A stretch of DNA of 64,000 nucleotides from Candidatus Manganitrophus sp. (GCA_028865235.1 CP114561.1:434001-498000); one strand, 5' to 3'; shown: positions 30,022 through 38,955, counted from the first letter of the stretch. The notes: a model not told the origin generated them from the sequence alone. A program made the numbers and translations.

Positions 30022-31257
30022 TTACGATGATTTCAAATCCGCCATCTCTTTCCGTTGTCGGGCCGCAAAGGCCCGCGTCTCCAGAGGGGAACGCTTCGAA
30101 TCGATCAAGGCGAACTCCAGCGCGGCATGATGACGCTCGGGGAGCGTGCCGGTGTGGAGAAGCTCGATCAATTTCTGCGGACTGTAAGGCTGGCCTTTCC
30201 GGTATCGGGCCTTCTTGTCGAACCGGGAGGCATTTTTCCGCCACCAGGCTTCCACCTTTGCCGGATCGGGAACCGGAAGCCCCTCATCGGGATCATCTTC
30301 AAGTTCGTCCTCTTCTTCCGCTTTTGCCTCCGCTTTGGGAGCAACAAGATTTTCTTTCTCCAAATCGACGCCGGTCACGGTCCGAACCGCCTCCCCCGCC
30401 CACCGCGCAAGCTTGGGATCGGCCGTGCACTGAATCAATGCCTCCATCCCCGCAGCGCGGCCGAGAAGACCGAGCGACATGACCGCATTTCGAGCGAGGG
30501 CCGCTTCTCCCAATGCATTCACGAGGAGCAGCCCATCTTCGGGATGACCCAGGAGACCCAGAAGGAGAATCGCCTCCCCTCCCTCTTCAGCCCGTTCCTG
30601 AACCGCTTTCCGACAACGGCTCAAGGCCCTCTCACTCTTTAAGAGAAGCCCCGCCCGCATTGCTTCGAGACGCGCCGAAGCGGCATCGCTCTCCAACGCC
30701 CCTTCGATCTCATTTTTCAGATCGGCAAGGCGAAGCCGTCCGGCCGCATTCGCCGCCGCCGCAACGACGAGCGGATCTTTCTCCTGCAATCCGGCTTGGA
30801 GAAGACGGCTCTCCAAGGGTAACCGGCGGAAGCCGATCAGATCGATCGCCGCCGCGCGAACGGCGCCCTTTTCACTATGGAGGGATGGCCGAACGATCTT
30901 TTCGATCTCGGGAGAAGGGGTATGCCGAAGGGCGTGGCGGATCCCATCCAAGACCGGCCCTTCAGCTTCGGCAAATGTTTTCTGAACAAGGCCGATCCGA
31001 GCCGGCTCACCCGACGCCACCGCCACGAACGCCGCCGCGAAGACCTCCCCTACCTCGCCGCCGGCCAGTTTCGGTTCCAGGAGCGTCCAGGCCTCTTTCC
31101 CTCCAAGGACCAGACCGTCGAGGTGCGCCAGCAGACGCTCTTCGAGCTCGGCGAAGCCGTCCAGATCGTAGGCTCGATCGGTCAGCGCATTCGTCCACTG
31201 CTGAAAAAGAAAGTCGGCTTCTTCAAGATGTTCTTCAAGGATGTCGAGGAGGATCAT
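30022..31257 (-). CDS. HEAT-repeat-like T6SS-associated protein (TIGR02270-like)
   Basis: About 411 residues from ATG 31257 (MILLDILEEHLEEADFLFQQW), which begins 5 bases after the upstream stop; ATG 31275 would overlap that stop. The protein is a series of helical repeats (AAAIDLIGFRRLP, VVAAAANAAGRLRL, EAILLLGLLGHPEDG), with an acidic linker and a C-terminal YSPQKLIELLHTGTLPERHH segment. The organisation agrees with the TIGR02270 family found in T6SS loci of myxobacteria and others. Probably cytosolic, possibly an assembly or loading factor. Confidence 0.7.
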   Translation of the reverse strand: MILLDILEEHLEEADFLFQQWTNALTDRAYDLDGFAELEERLLAHLDGLVLGGKEAWTLLEPKLAGGEVGEVFAAAFVAVASGEPARIGLVQKTFAEAEGPVLDGIRHALRHTPSPEIEKIVRPSLHSEKGAVRAAAIDLIGFRRLPLESRLLQAGLQEKDPLVVAAAANAAGRLRLADLKNEIEGALESDAASARLEAMRAGLLLKSERALSRCRKAVQERAEEGGEAILLLGLLGHPEDGLLLVNALGEAALARNAVMSLGLLGRAAGMEALIQCTADPKLARWAGEAVRTVTGVDLEKENLVAPKAEAKAEEEDELEDDPDEGLPVPDPAKVEAWWRKNASRFDKKARYRKGQPYSPQKLIELLHTGTLPERHHAALEFALIDSKRSPLETRAFAARQRKEMADLKSS

Positions 31258-31261
31258 CTGC

Positions 31262-31843
31262 CTAAGGCCTCTCATCGCGGGGGGTGAGGCGGACGGTGAC
31301 CACATTCGATTTGTACCGATGAAGGGTCACAAAAACTTCATACGTCGCCGGCTGTTCCGGCAATCCGAGAAAATCGAGCATATTAATGTTGAAGTAGCCG
31401 GTTTCATACACCCCCTCGAGCATTTCGGGAGGATACTGCGGCGGATCGGGGTTGGGGATCTCCGGATGATCATGGACCATCTTTGCCGTATACGGCCGAT
31501 GCGTTTTCGTGTCGACCGCTACCAGGGTCGCCGTTTTTTTAAAGCCGTCGGTCTCCAATAGAAAAGCCGATTCAAAGCGGTAAATCCCGCAGAGGATGGC
31601 CCTCCCGAAGGCGCCCGTAATTCGATCCCGCTCGCCCGGCGTGTAGTCGATCACTTCGGGAGCATTGATTCGAATCCCGATAAAATCGTTCTCAATGGCG
31701 GGGGTGCATTCATTCGAATTATCATTATCGGGTTCGACATTCGCAAATAAATCAACAGCGCGCGGTTCCGTCATTTCTCCTCGTTCCTTTAAGTTAGGAT
31801 GCCCTCCCGTACAACTCCAAACCAAAACCAAAATCAAAATCAA
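31262..31843 (-). CDS. Putative lipoprotein next to the metallopeptidase cargo (possible immunity protein)
   Basis: About 193 residues from a TTG at 31843: hydrophobic stretch (LILILVLVW) then Cys in LVWSC, i.e. a lipobox. The mature domain includes FIGIRINAPEVIDYTPGE, ILCGIYRFESAFLLETDGF and a C-terminal beta pair (YEVFVTLHRYKSNVVTVRLT). The open frame extends upstream to 32056, but those residues overlap the cargo gene and look artificial. No ATG/GTG is better placed, so the start is uncertain. A periplasm-facing lipoprotein directly downstream of a likely toxin is the classical effector-immunity arrangement; the role is inferred. It does not resemble TssJ, which is at 56965. Confidence 0.55.
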   Translation of the reverse strand: MILILVLVWSCTGGHPNLKERGEMTEPRAVDLFANVEPDNDNSNECTPAIENDFIGIRINAPEVIDYTPGERDRITGAFGRAILCGIYRFESAFLLETDGFKKTATLVAVDTKTHRPYTAKMVHDHPEIPNPDPPQYPPEMLEGVYETGYFNINMLDFLGLPEQPATYEVFVTLHRYKSNVVTVRLTPRDERP

Positions 31844-31886
31844 AAAGGAGCGCCCGTCGTCCGATACAGTCCTCTTCGAGTAAAAG

Positions 31887-33143
31887 TTAGAAGAACCGCT
31901 TGAATCCTTGGAGGCCCGGCGCGTAGAGATCAACCTTACGGACCGACTTATCACAGACGCTGCAAAAAACGTCCTTTTCGTATGTGGTGGTCCACCACAT
32001 GGTGCAGGCGTTGTCATTGCAATGAGAGTTCTTGGAAGGGTCATGGACTTTGTCATAGGTCGATTGTTCTTTCAGCCCCCCCGTTCCGTCGGGGACCATC
32101 CCAATTTTATGTCCGCTCTCGTGAATAAGAATCGCCTTTTTTTTCGAATCGGCGTAGGCCCGATCATACCAACCGCGCGTGGCGATCACGATGATATTTT
32201 GTGTCGGGAAAGACCACCCGCCATGAAAACCGGTGGCGACATTGACCTTGGCTTTGATCTTCCCGGTCACCCCCTCCGGAAAGTTTCGGGTGTTCACCGT
32301 AATCTCCGTATAGGTCGATGTAACGTCCGGGTCGGGAATTGGAAAGGTCTGCTCCGAGCCGTCTTTGGTATAGATAAAAGCGATCATCTTATTCCAGGGG
32401 GCCGCCGTGGATGCCTTATCGATATTCTTCCAGAGCTGTCCTCCCCCGAGCGGCACCGCCACGCTCCCGCTTGCTTTGGAAACACCGGTCTTTTCGACCA
32501 CCTTCTCGGTCGGCCCCTGCGCCAGGCAATCGGCCCAGACCACTGCAAAGCAGTAGGGATCTTTTGCATCGTTGTATTTGTCTTTGGCCAGATTAAACAG
32601 GCGCGAATATTCGCTCCCCTTATAATCAAAGTTATAACTTCGATCGATCGCTCCTTTGGAGGCGATTTTAACCAGGCTGATCTCCCGCTTGTTCTTCTTG
32701 AATTCCGTTTCCCAGAAGCCGAAAGAAGAGAGGCCGGTCACCCCCGTCATATCGATCACCTGGTAGAACAAGCGGCGGTGTGTTTCGAACTCGTCGGGGA
32801 GGTCCTTTTTCTTCCCCTGGTGCTCCACGGCGAATTTGAATTTATCGCCCCCCGCGGCGGAGAGTTTCACCTCCCATTTCGCCTTCCCCTCGTCCGAGAT
32901 CTTCGCCGTGGCCGTCTTATCGTGCGCCAACTTCGACTCTTCCGGCTCGTACACGGCATTTCCGCCGTCGGGCTTGACCTCCAAGGTCGCGATGGTCGTC
33001 GCATCTTTTTTGTCGAACGACGCCTCGATATAAACCTTGCGCCCCATCACGTCGGCGCTGTCGACCCCATCCCCCACGAAGGTCGCTTTTTTGACCGTGG
33101 AGCTGTCTTCAGAAGGGAGATTGACCCACTGTTTTTTAGCCAT
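31887..33143 (-). CDS. Candidate T6SS effector: zinc metallopeptidase with archaemetzincin-like motif
   Basis: 418 residues, no signal peptide. The N-terminal 120 residues look beta-rich and all-polar. The catalytic region has HESGHKIGM (341-349), i.e. HEXXHXXG, and further on HC (374-375), C380, M382, C394 and C397. The order HEXXHXXG...C-x4-C-x-M...C-x2-C is that of archaemetzincins, with a longer insertion before the first Cys (about 25 residues) and a shorter spacing before the last pair. It is encoded in the VgrG/PAAR/DUF2169 module, followed by a lipoprotein gene, so delivery through the T6SS with peptide or peptidoglycan-peptide cleavage is plausible. The function is inferred from motif and context. 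Confidence 0.7.
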   Translation of the reverse strand: MAKKQWVNLPSEDSSTVKKATFVGDGVDSADVMGRKVYIEASFDKKDATTIATLEVKPDGGNAVYEPEESKLAHDKTATAKISDEGKAKWEVKLSAAGGDKFKFAVEHQGKKKDLPDEFETHRRLFYQVIDMTGVTGLSSFGFWETEFKKNKREISLVKIASKGAIDRSYNFDYKGSEYSRLFNLAKDKYNDAKDPYCFAVVWADCLAQGPTEKVVEKTGVSKASGSVAVPLGGGQLWKNIDKASTAAPWNKMIAFIYTKDGSEQTFPIPDPDVTSTYTEITVNTRNFPEGVTGKIKAKVNVATGFHGGWSFPTQNIIVIATRGWYDRAYADSKKKAILIHESGHKIGMVPDGTGGLKEQSTYDKVHDPSKNSHCNDNACTMWWTTTYEKDVFCSVCDKSVRKVDLYAPGLQGFKRFF

Positions 33144-33145
33144 CG

Positions 33146-33559
33146 TTACTTATCCCAATCAAACGCAATCACTTCTGAAAGAAAGGTGTGAACCGAGGCG
33201 AGCACAAAATAGCGTCCCTGTCCGGACGGAAGTCCCGCCGTTTTCAGATCGACATTAAAAAAAGCCTGTTGAAAACCATTTTCCACCAGAATATCTTCAT
33301 CAAATACGATCTCGCCGCGAACCAGCGGAAAAGAAAACGACCGCAACGTAGGGCCATAGGTGCAGATGACGGCGACATTGTGGAGGAGGGTGTCCGACAG
33401 CGACGAAACCGCCTCGCTGGAAAGACGGCAATGCCCCCGCAACAAGGGAGACCGGCCGGGCGGACCGCTCACCCCGATGACGATCCCCTCGGTCCCGGAA
33501 GAAAGCATCGGCGCCCCCGGAGAATAGACAAACGGCTTCGCCTCCACCTCACTTTTCAT
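33146..33559 (-). CDS. Hypothetical protein between PAAR-like and cargo genes
   Basis: 137 residues, ATG 33559 overlapping the end of the PAAR-like gene by 11 bases and ending 2 bases before the cargo start, so it is clearly part of the same transcript. Soluble, beta-rich; features include EGIVIGVSGPPGRSPLLRGH, VICTYGPTLRSFSFPLVRGE and a C-terminal VLASVHTFLSEVIAFDWD. No family recognised. Its position suggests a cargo adaptor or chaperone. Confidence 0.6.
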   Translation of the reverse strand: MKSEVEAKPFVYSPGAPMLSSGTEGIVIGVSGPPGRSPLLRGHCRLSSEAVSSLSDTLLHNVAVICTYGPTLRSFSFPLVRGEIVFDEDILVENGFQQAFFNVDLKTAGLPSGQGRYFVLASVHTFLSEVIAFDWDK

Positions 33560-34046
33560 ATTCTTCCGCCGTGATCGCCTTGACGCTGGTCAGATTGACC
33601 TCTTGATCATTCTCGGGGACCGGAACGACCACCAAGGGGGCCTGGACTTCCGGCATCGGCGGGGTATTCGGAGAAGACATTTTGTTCTGCAGCATCATGT
33701 CGCCGAGGCGGGGGACCCCCTTTCCCTCCACTTTGACATCGAACGAATAAAGGATGAACTCCGCCTTCCCTTTGGTGGTGTTCGAGACCACCCCGCCCCC
33801 CGCGCTCCCGGCTTCGTCTCCGGTGCTGGTGGAAAAATTCGATCCGTCGAGCATGATCGGGTTGCCGTCGACCTTCACCTTTTTGCTCCCTTTGGCCGTG
33901 TCGCCCGACTTCGCGATATTCGGATAGGGAATGGGGATCGGACCGGCAGGCGAAGGGGTTTTACAGACGTCGGGAAAGGCCATCGCAATTCCGCCGCTCC
34001 CCGCGTGGACGACGGTTCGGAAATTCACATTGACGGTGGCCCCCAT
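33549..34046 (-). CDS. PAAR-like tip protein (DUF4150)
   Basis: 165 residues from ATG 34046 (AAGGGAG upstream). The N-terminal half is a DUF4150/PAAR-like domain: GGIAMAFPDVCKTPSPAGPI, PYPNIAKSGDTAKGSKKVK and GDEAGSAGGGVVS. PAAR proteins sharpen the VgrG spike and carry effectors. The C-terminal 70 residues (KGVPRLGDMMLQNK...) could bind the cargo encoded downstream. An earlier in-frame start exists at 34208 but overlaps the ketosynthase-like gene and encodes an Arg/Pro-rich extension. Confidence 0.8.
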   Translation of the reverse strand: MGATVNVNFRTVVHAGSGGIAMAFPDVCKTPSPAGPIPIPYPNIAKSGDTAKGSKKVKVDGNPIMLDGSNFSTSTGDEAGSAGGGVVSNTTKGKAEFILYSFDVKVEGKGVPRLGDMMLQNKMSSPNTPPMPEVQAPLVVVPVPENDQEVNLTSVKAITAEEYEK

Positions 34047-34062
34047 AAATCGCTCCCTTGTT

Positions 34063-35133
34063 CTAGTTCGGTTTCCCGATCCGGCAGGCCGCCCGCTGGC
34101 CGGAATCGGAAGCGGTCCAAAGAAAGGCCTCATCGGCGGGGGCATATCCGCGGGCAAATGCGCGGCAGGCGATCGCGATAAAGAGCGCGCCGGAGGCGGA
34201 CCCCACATCGCCGACGCAATCGGCCGGATGCGACAACTTTTTCAATTGGCCGAAAGAGGCGGCCGATCGGCACAACACCATCCCCCATTCCCGCGACCGG
34301 CCGCTCTCCCCGTTCAGGTCACAGATCACCCAGGCGGCCGATCGCTCCTTCTCCTCTCCGTTGAGCTGAGCGAGCGCGTCCGCCAGACCCCGGCCGCTGG
34401 ACGCTTTTTCGGAGGCGATGTTTTCTTTTTCAACCCCGCGGCCGAGGCCGCCGATCTTCGCAAGAACCGGCGCTTTCCGTCCCTTTGCATGTTCGGCTGT
34501 TTCGAGGAGCAACAACACCGCAGACTCTCCCGGGATAAAGCCGTCCACATTCCGCTCGCTCTTCAAACGATATGCCTCATCCAGCCGATCGATCGACTCC
34601 TTGTCCAAATAAGAATCGACCCCCAAGACGATGCAGAAACGGCACGCGCCGGACCGGAGCAGTCGGGAAGCCGCGTCGACGGCGGAGAAGACACCGGTCT
34701 GTCCTTCTTGGAAGACTTGCTGGATCGGGCCCGGCTCAATGGCCAATCTTTTGAAGTATTCTCCGATAAAGGCCTTCTCATACCCGGAGAGATGCCCCGT
34801 TCGCTCGGCGGCCGGAAGACTGACGAGAACGGCCGCCGATTGAAAGTCGTCGCGCCGCAGCTTTCCACTTGAGATCAAATCCTTCATCGGCGCGAGGGCC
34901 AGCTGCATCAGACGTTCGGGGAGCAGCGCTCCCGGGTCGAAAGGAGCCACCGGCGAGACCATCGCCAACTGCGGCTCGCTCAGCGGAGGTTCCGGCAACC
35001 GCGGCGTGTAATACGGGTGCGCCTGAAACCGGTTGATCCCGGCCCGGATCGAGGCACAGGTTTGCTCCACATTCGCGCCGACCGGGGAGATCGCGCTGAC
35101 ACCGGTCACGACGATCTGATCCGCCTGCTTCAT
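34063..35133 (-). CDS. Beta-ketoacyl synthase-like (thiolase-fold) protein in the T6SS cargo module
   Basis: 356 residues, shorter than FabF (about 410). It begins IVVTGVSAISPVGANVEQT, the ketosynthase N-terminus, and has CRFCIVLGVDSYLD and DGFIPGESAVLLLLE. The catalytic triad is not clearly conserved: the usual nucleophile Cys region reads FSAVDAASRLLRSG with no Cys at the DTACS position, so it may be inactive. Ketosynthase-like genes next to DUF2169 and PAAR/DUF4150 are known in other T6SS loci; a cargo-handling rather than lipid role is inferred. It overlaps the DUF2169 stop by 4 bases. Confidence 0.7.
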   Translation of the reverse strand: MKQADQIVVTGVSAISPVGANVEQTCASIRAGINRFQAHPYYTPRLPEPPLSEPQLAMVSPVAPFDPGALLPERLMQLALAPMKDLISSGKLRRDDFQSAAVLVSLPAAERTGHLSGYEKAFIGEYFKRLAIEPGPIQQVFQEGQTGVFSAVDAASRLLRSGACRFCIVLGVDSYLDKESIDRLDEAYRLKSERNVDGFIPGESAVLLLLETAEHAKGRKAPVLAKIGGLGRGVEKENIASEKASSGRGLADALAQLNGEEKERSAAWVICDLNGESGRSREWGMVLCRSAASFGQLKKLSHPADCVGDVGSASGALFIAIACRAFARGYAPADEAFLWTASDSGQRAACRIGKPN

Positions 35134-36144
35134 CCGGCCTTCTCCTTGACCCTCACGCGATCGATATATAAAAATTGCTTGAAACAGGGAGCGGTCGCGC
35201 GCCAGGTCAACAAGAGCCTTTTTTCATCCGGCTCGATCACCACGGTGTCCAACACGGGGATCACCGCGCTTTCTTTGCCTTTGATCCAGAGCGAAATATC
35301 GAAACGTCGCGCCGGGAGTTTAAATTTCAACTCCCCCTCCGGGGAGGCATTCACCACCCGCACCGGCTCCCCCCTTGAAGTGGGGCCGGGCGATCAGGTC
35401 GGGAGAGGCCCCGTTGAAAAAGGAAGGATCGAAATCGGATGGGAGCATTGGGAACCGCTCTTTCTGCCACTTCTCATCATAGGTACCGGCGTATTTCACC
35501 CGGGGGGCCCAATCTCTTCCGATAAAACCGAATCCGGCGGGAGCCGGTTTGTCGTCCCACCCCTTCATCGGCATTCCGGGATCTTCCAGGTTGGGGAGCG
35601 GCATCCCCTCCAGATTTTTCTTCGCAATTGAGAACCCGGTCCCGACCGGATTTCTCTTTTCATAATCGTGCTTGGCCGGATCGGGGTCCGAGGTGTCGTT
35701 CCCTCCAAAGGCCCGCTCATACACCAGCGGGATTCGATCGAACGGCTCCGGCCCGCTCCACCGCCACATCCCGAGCGATTTTCCCCATTTTCTGTCGCCG
35801 ATCACACGGACCGTTTTGTTGAGCGGGCCGACCTGCAGCTGAACGTCGATCTCGGCGGAACGGCCGCCTCCTTTGGCATAGGCATGGCCTTTCAGGATGA
35901 CGTCGGTTCCGCTCTTGATTTGGCAGGTATCCGATTCATACTTCACGCTCGAAACCCCCGGCTCGCCGTAGAATTCGTCTCCCCATGCCAAGGGGATCTG
36001 CGCCTCGGAAACCGAAAGCGACTCGTTATTTTTTACGAGATCAAACGTTCCTTTGATGGCGATCGCCACGTAATCGTACCCCTCCTTATCGAGGCAGGGG
36101 ATCATTCCGACTTCAAAGGGGGTCTGATTTCTAAGTTCTAACAT
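35130..36144 (-). CDS. DUF2169-domain T6SS effector-adaptor protein (frameshifted)
   Basis: About 337 residues after removing one extra C in the C6 run at 35369-35374. Begins LELRNQTPFEVGMIPCLDKE and contains VRVIGDRKWGKSLGMWRWSG, YERAFGGND and RNPVGTGF, all characteristic of DUF2169. Members are proposed chaperones/adaptors that mount effectors on PAAR or VgrG. It has the same strand and overlap as the ketosynthase-like gene, making one module with VgrG upstream. Confidence 0.85.
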
Positions 36145-36186
36145 TGGGCTTCAACAGGGTCGTTCGTGAGAATGGTCATTGCTTTC

Positions 36187-36684
36187 TTAATTGATCTGAA
36201 CACTTCCCCCCTTGATCCGGTTCGGCCCCGACGATCGGGAGAGAAGGTGCGTTCCCTTGATAATAATTTTTCCGTCTTTTCGAAGCGTGATGCTCCCGGC
36301 GCCGCACTTGAGGACCACCTCTTCCTCGGCCTCGATCGTCACCCGTTTTCCGTCGACGACGACCTCTTTCGGCGGATCGGACGGCTTCGGAGCCACTTCC
36401 ATCGAGACGAGCGCTTCGAGCGGCTCCTCCATCAGGCCGATGATGATCGGGCGATTCGGATCTCCGACCTCGAAGAGGAGGAGGACGTCGCGCCCCCGAT
36501 TCCCGGGCTTGATCAGTTCGCTTCGACTCACCCCGGAAACCGATCGCGCGACCCGCGCGCTCCCCTCGTATTCCACCAGCACTTCTCCCGCCGGTCCGGG
36601 GGAGAGAAGGCGTCCAATGCGCGGGGAAAGGTATTGGTTATGCAATACCTCCGCACCCTCTCGGTATAATTCCTGTTTCGCCAT
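36187..36684 (-). CDS. VgrG-associated DUF6484-like protein
   Basis: 165 residues from ATG 36684, 17 bases after vgrG stops; an alternative GTG-type start at 36699 exists. The first part contains GRLLSPGPAGEVLVEYEGS and VLLLFEVGDPNRPIIIGLM, a VgrG gp5-OB-like barrel. The second is a short repeat of the kind ending VgrG (EEEVVLKCGAGSITLRKDGKI). It could be an extension or plug of the spike needle. The DUF6484 label is from memory of the family layout. Confidence 0.65.
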   Translation of the reverse strand: MAKQELYREGAEVLHNQYLSPRIGRLLSPGPAGEVLVEYEGSARVARSVSGVSRSELIKPGNRGRDVLLLFEVGDPNRPIIIGLMEEPLEALVSMEVAPKPSDPPKEVVVDGKRVTIEAEEEVVLKCGAGSITLRKDGKIIIKGTHLLSRSSGPNRIKGGSVQIN

Positions 36685-36701
36685 CCGTGCGCTCCGCAAA
36701 C

Positions 36702-38831
36702 CTAGTTTTGCGTGATCTTCGATCCCTTGATGACGACGTCGCCATCCCCTTTGATGTTGATCTTATTTCCCTTGATGGTGATATCGCCGTTCTTCTTGAG
36801 GGTGATACTGGCATCCCCCGCTTTCAGAACGATCTCTTTGTCGCTCGTGATGCTGATCGCGTCGCCGGCCTGGATGGTGAGCTTCTTCTCGACCTTTACG
36901 CCGAGATCCGCGCCGATGTCGACCGTTCCCTTCTTCCCCGCTTTGACCTCCGCGTTTTCCGTCACTTTCAACGAGAGATTTTTCCCCACGGAAGAGGTCA
37001 GATTCTTTCCAATCGTGACCTCGGCATTTTCGCCGACCGTCTCGGTCTGATTCTTTCCGACAGACAGGGACTGGTTTTCACCGACCGTGACACTCTGGTT
37101 CTTTCCGACGCTGATCGTTTCGTCTTTGGTGATCGTGATGCTGGCGTTCTCCCCGATCGACTCGGTATGATTTTTCCCGACCGTAATCGTCTTGTTCTCG
37201 CCGACATCCTCGCTCTGATTTTTAGCAACCTTTTTACTCCGGTCGTTCCCAACCTCCAGGCTTTCATCGTGGCCGATCTTCTGGTTCTTGTCGTTCTCGA
37301 TGCCGATCGTCCAGTCCTTCTGTCCGTGGAGGTAGATCTCCTCGCTCCCTTTCGCATCCTCGAACCGAATCTCGTTCGACCCTTCTCCCCCCGGTGAGCT
37401 GTTTGTCTTGATGGTGCTCTTCGTCTTCTCGCCCGGAAGGGCATAGGGGGGGACGTTCATCCCGTTATAAACCGCGCCGATGATGATCGGCTGATCGGGG
37501 TCCCCTTCTAAAAAGGAGACGACCACCTCCTGACCGATCCGCGGGATGAACATCGATCCCCATCCCGGCCCGGCCCAGATCTGCGCCACCCGAAGCCAGC
37601 AGGAGCTCTTCTCATCTTTCTTCCCCTGGCGGTCCCAGTGGAACTGAACTTTCACCCGCCCGTGTGCGTCGGTGTAGATCTCCTCTCCCGCCGGTCCGAC
37701 GACGACGGCGGTCTGCACGCTCTGAATCGTGGGACGCGGGGTCGTCAGCGGCGGGCGGCAGGGAATTCCGGACGGGATACATTCGAAGTCGTTCTGATAA
37801 ACCGGTTCTTCCCCCTTTCCCCCCGTGTCGGCCCCGAGAACCTGAGGCTGGCTTCCGCTTTGCGAAACGCGAATCAAGAGATAACTCTGAGCGAGGGAGG
37901 CCCGTGGATAGCGGTCTAATTTAAAGGTATAGCCCGGGATGAATCGCCGGCAGTCGCTTTGTCCCGACCCGACCTGCCGGGTTGCCTGAAACGCCTCCAG
38001 GCGCGACTGAGCGAGCGCTTTCCCCTCCTCCGGAGCGACATACTCTCCGGGATAATCGTAGACCTCCAGCTTTCCATCCCCTGCCGCCGTTGCGGTCTGA
38101 TCGAGCTTCAGTTGCGGTTTTTTAAAGTCATAGTCGCGCAGAACAACGGCGCCGGAGCGGATCCCCTGATTGAATCGGAATTCACTTACCGTCTCTCCCT
38201 CCGGAGATCCCCCCGTGGAATAGAGCACCTCCTCTTTCCCCTCGATCGCCACGTGCGCCACCGAGTCGTCTCCGATGACCATCACATCCTTCTCGGCGGT
38301 ATGCTCGAAAAAGTAGAAGAGGCCGTATTGCTCCATCAGCCGGGTGATGAAGGAAAGGTCGCTCTCCCGGTACTGAACGCAGTAGTCGCGCGGTTTGTAG
38401 CTCCGCTTTGTCGAAAACCGGAATTGATCGCTTGAAATCCCCCTGTCTGTGAGGACCTTCTTGATGATATCGGGAATGTTCAGGTTCTGGAAAATCCGGC
38501 AGTCGGCGAGACGCGAGAGAGGCCAGACGGTTGGAACGATCCCGGCCCGATAACAGGTCCAAGACGCAATATTCCCGGTCTGCTCGAAAGAGTGGACCAG
38601 GCCGTGGACGATCCGCTTCCCTACCGACCCGCGCAGCGTCAGGGCGGCGGGCTTCCCGAGAACGTCGTCGAAGTTAATCCCCCCGTTCTTCGAAGCAAGA
38701 TCGAGGCTGAAGTGAAACAGCTCCGAGATCGCCTCTGTTCCGGAGAAACGGACCACCTTCAGCAGATCGGCTGCCTGCCCATCGATCTTGAGGGCATAGT
38801 CGGTCTCATTTTTCGCTCTGATGATGGCCAT
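36702..38831 (-). CDS. vgrG: Spike protein VgrG (TssI)
   Basis: 709 residues; ATG 38831 has AGGTGA just upstream. The gp27-like N-terminal half begins KNETDYALKIDGQ and contains SDLSFITRLMEQYGLFYFFE. A gp5 OB fold follows (GRVKVQFHWDRQGKKDEKSS, WAGPGWGSMFIPRIGQEVVV, FLEGDPDQPIIIGAVYN). From about residue 515 to 660 there is a beta-helix of repeats with VGKNQ/VGENx cores (e.g. ETVGENAEVTIGKNLTSSVG). The last segment, KGNKINIKGDGDVVIKG, ends the needle. No extra enzymatic domain is visible, so effectors are probably carried by the downstream module. Confidence 0.95.
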   Translation of the reverse strand: MAIIRAKNETDYALKIDGQAADLLKVVRFSGTEAISELFHFSLDLASKNGGINFDDVLGKPAALTLRGSVGKRIVHGLVHSFEQTGNIASWTCYRAGIVPTVWPLSRLADCRIFQNLNIPDIIKKVLTDRGISSDQFRFSTKRSYKPRDYCVQYRESDLSFITRLMEQYGLFYFFEHTAEKDVMVIGDDSVAHVAIEGKEEVLYSTGGSPEGETVSEFRFNQGIRSGAVVLRDYDFKKPQLKLDQTATAAGDGKLEVYDYPGEYVAPEEGKALAQSRLEAFQATRQVGSGQSDCRRFIPGYTFKLDRYPRASLAQSYLLIRVSQSGSQPQVLGADTGGKGEEPVYQNDFECIPSGIPCRPPLTTPRPTIQSVQTAVVVGPAGEEIYTDAHGRVKVQFHWDRQGKKDEKSSCWLRVAQIWAGPGWGSMFIPRIGQEVVVSFLEGDPDQPIIIGAVYNGMNVPPYALPGEKTKSTIKTNSSPGGEGSNEIRFEDAKGSEEIYLHGQKDWTIGIENDKNQKIGHDESLEVGNDRSKKVAKNQSEDVGENKTITVGKNHTESIGENASITITKDETISVGKNQSVTVGENQSLSVGKNQTETVGENAEVTIGKNLTSSVGKNLSLKVTENAEVKAGKKGTVDIGADLGVKVEKKLTIQAGDAISITSDKEIVLKAGDASITLKKNGDITIKGNKINIKGDGDVVIKGSKITQN

Positions 38832-38856
38832 GGTTCACCTCATGTGCAATGGGCAG

Positions 38857-38955
38857 GTAGGGGCGGCCCCCCATGGCCGCCCGTGTCAACGATTTGATCG
38901 TAGAGACGTCCCGGCGGGACGTCTCTACACCAGGGCAGGCACCGCCTGCCCCTAC
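38857..38955. repeat. TGTAGGGGCG-type palindromic element
   Basis: Ends GTAGGGGCGGCC and CGCCTGCCCCTAC bracket a perfect inner palindrome GTAGAGACGTCCC-GGC-GGGACGTCTCTAC at 38900-38928 and a hairpin GGGGCGGCCCC/GGCCGCCC at the left. The element fills nearly the whole gap between clpV (its stop TAG lies at 38955-38957) and vgrG. Confidence 0.75.

Noticed and set aside
36880..37290. Periodic DNA that looks like a tandem repeat or CRISPR-like array
   Set aside because: It encodes the VGKNQ/VGENx beta-helix of VgrG. The period follows the protein repeat and no identical direct repeats with spacers exist.
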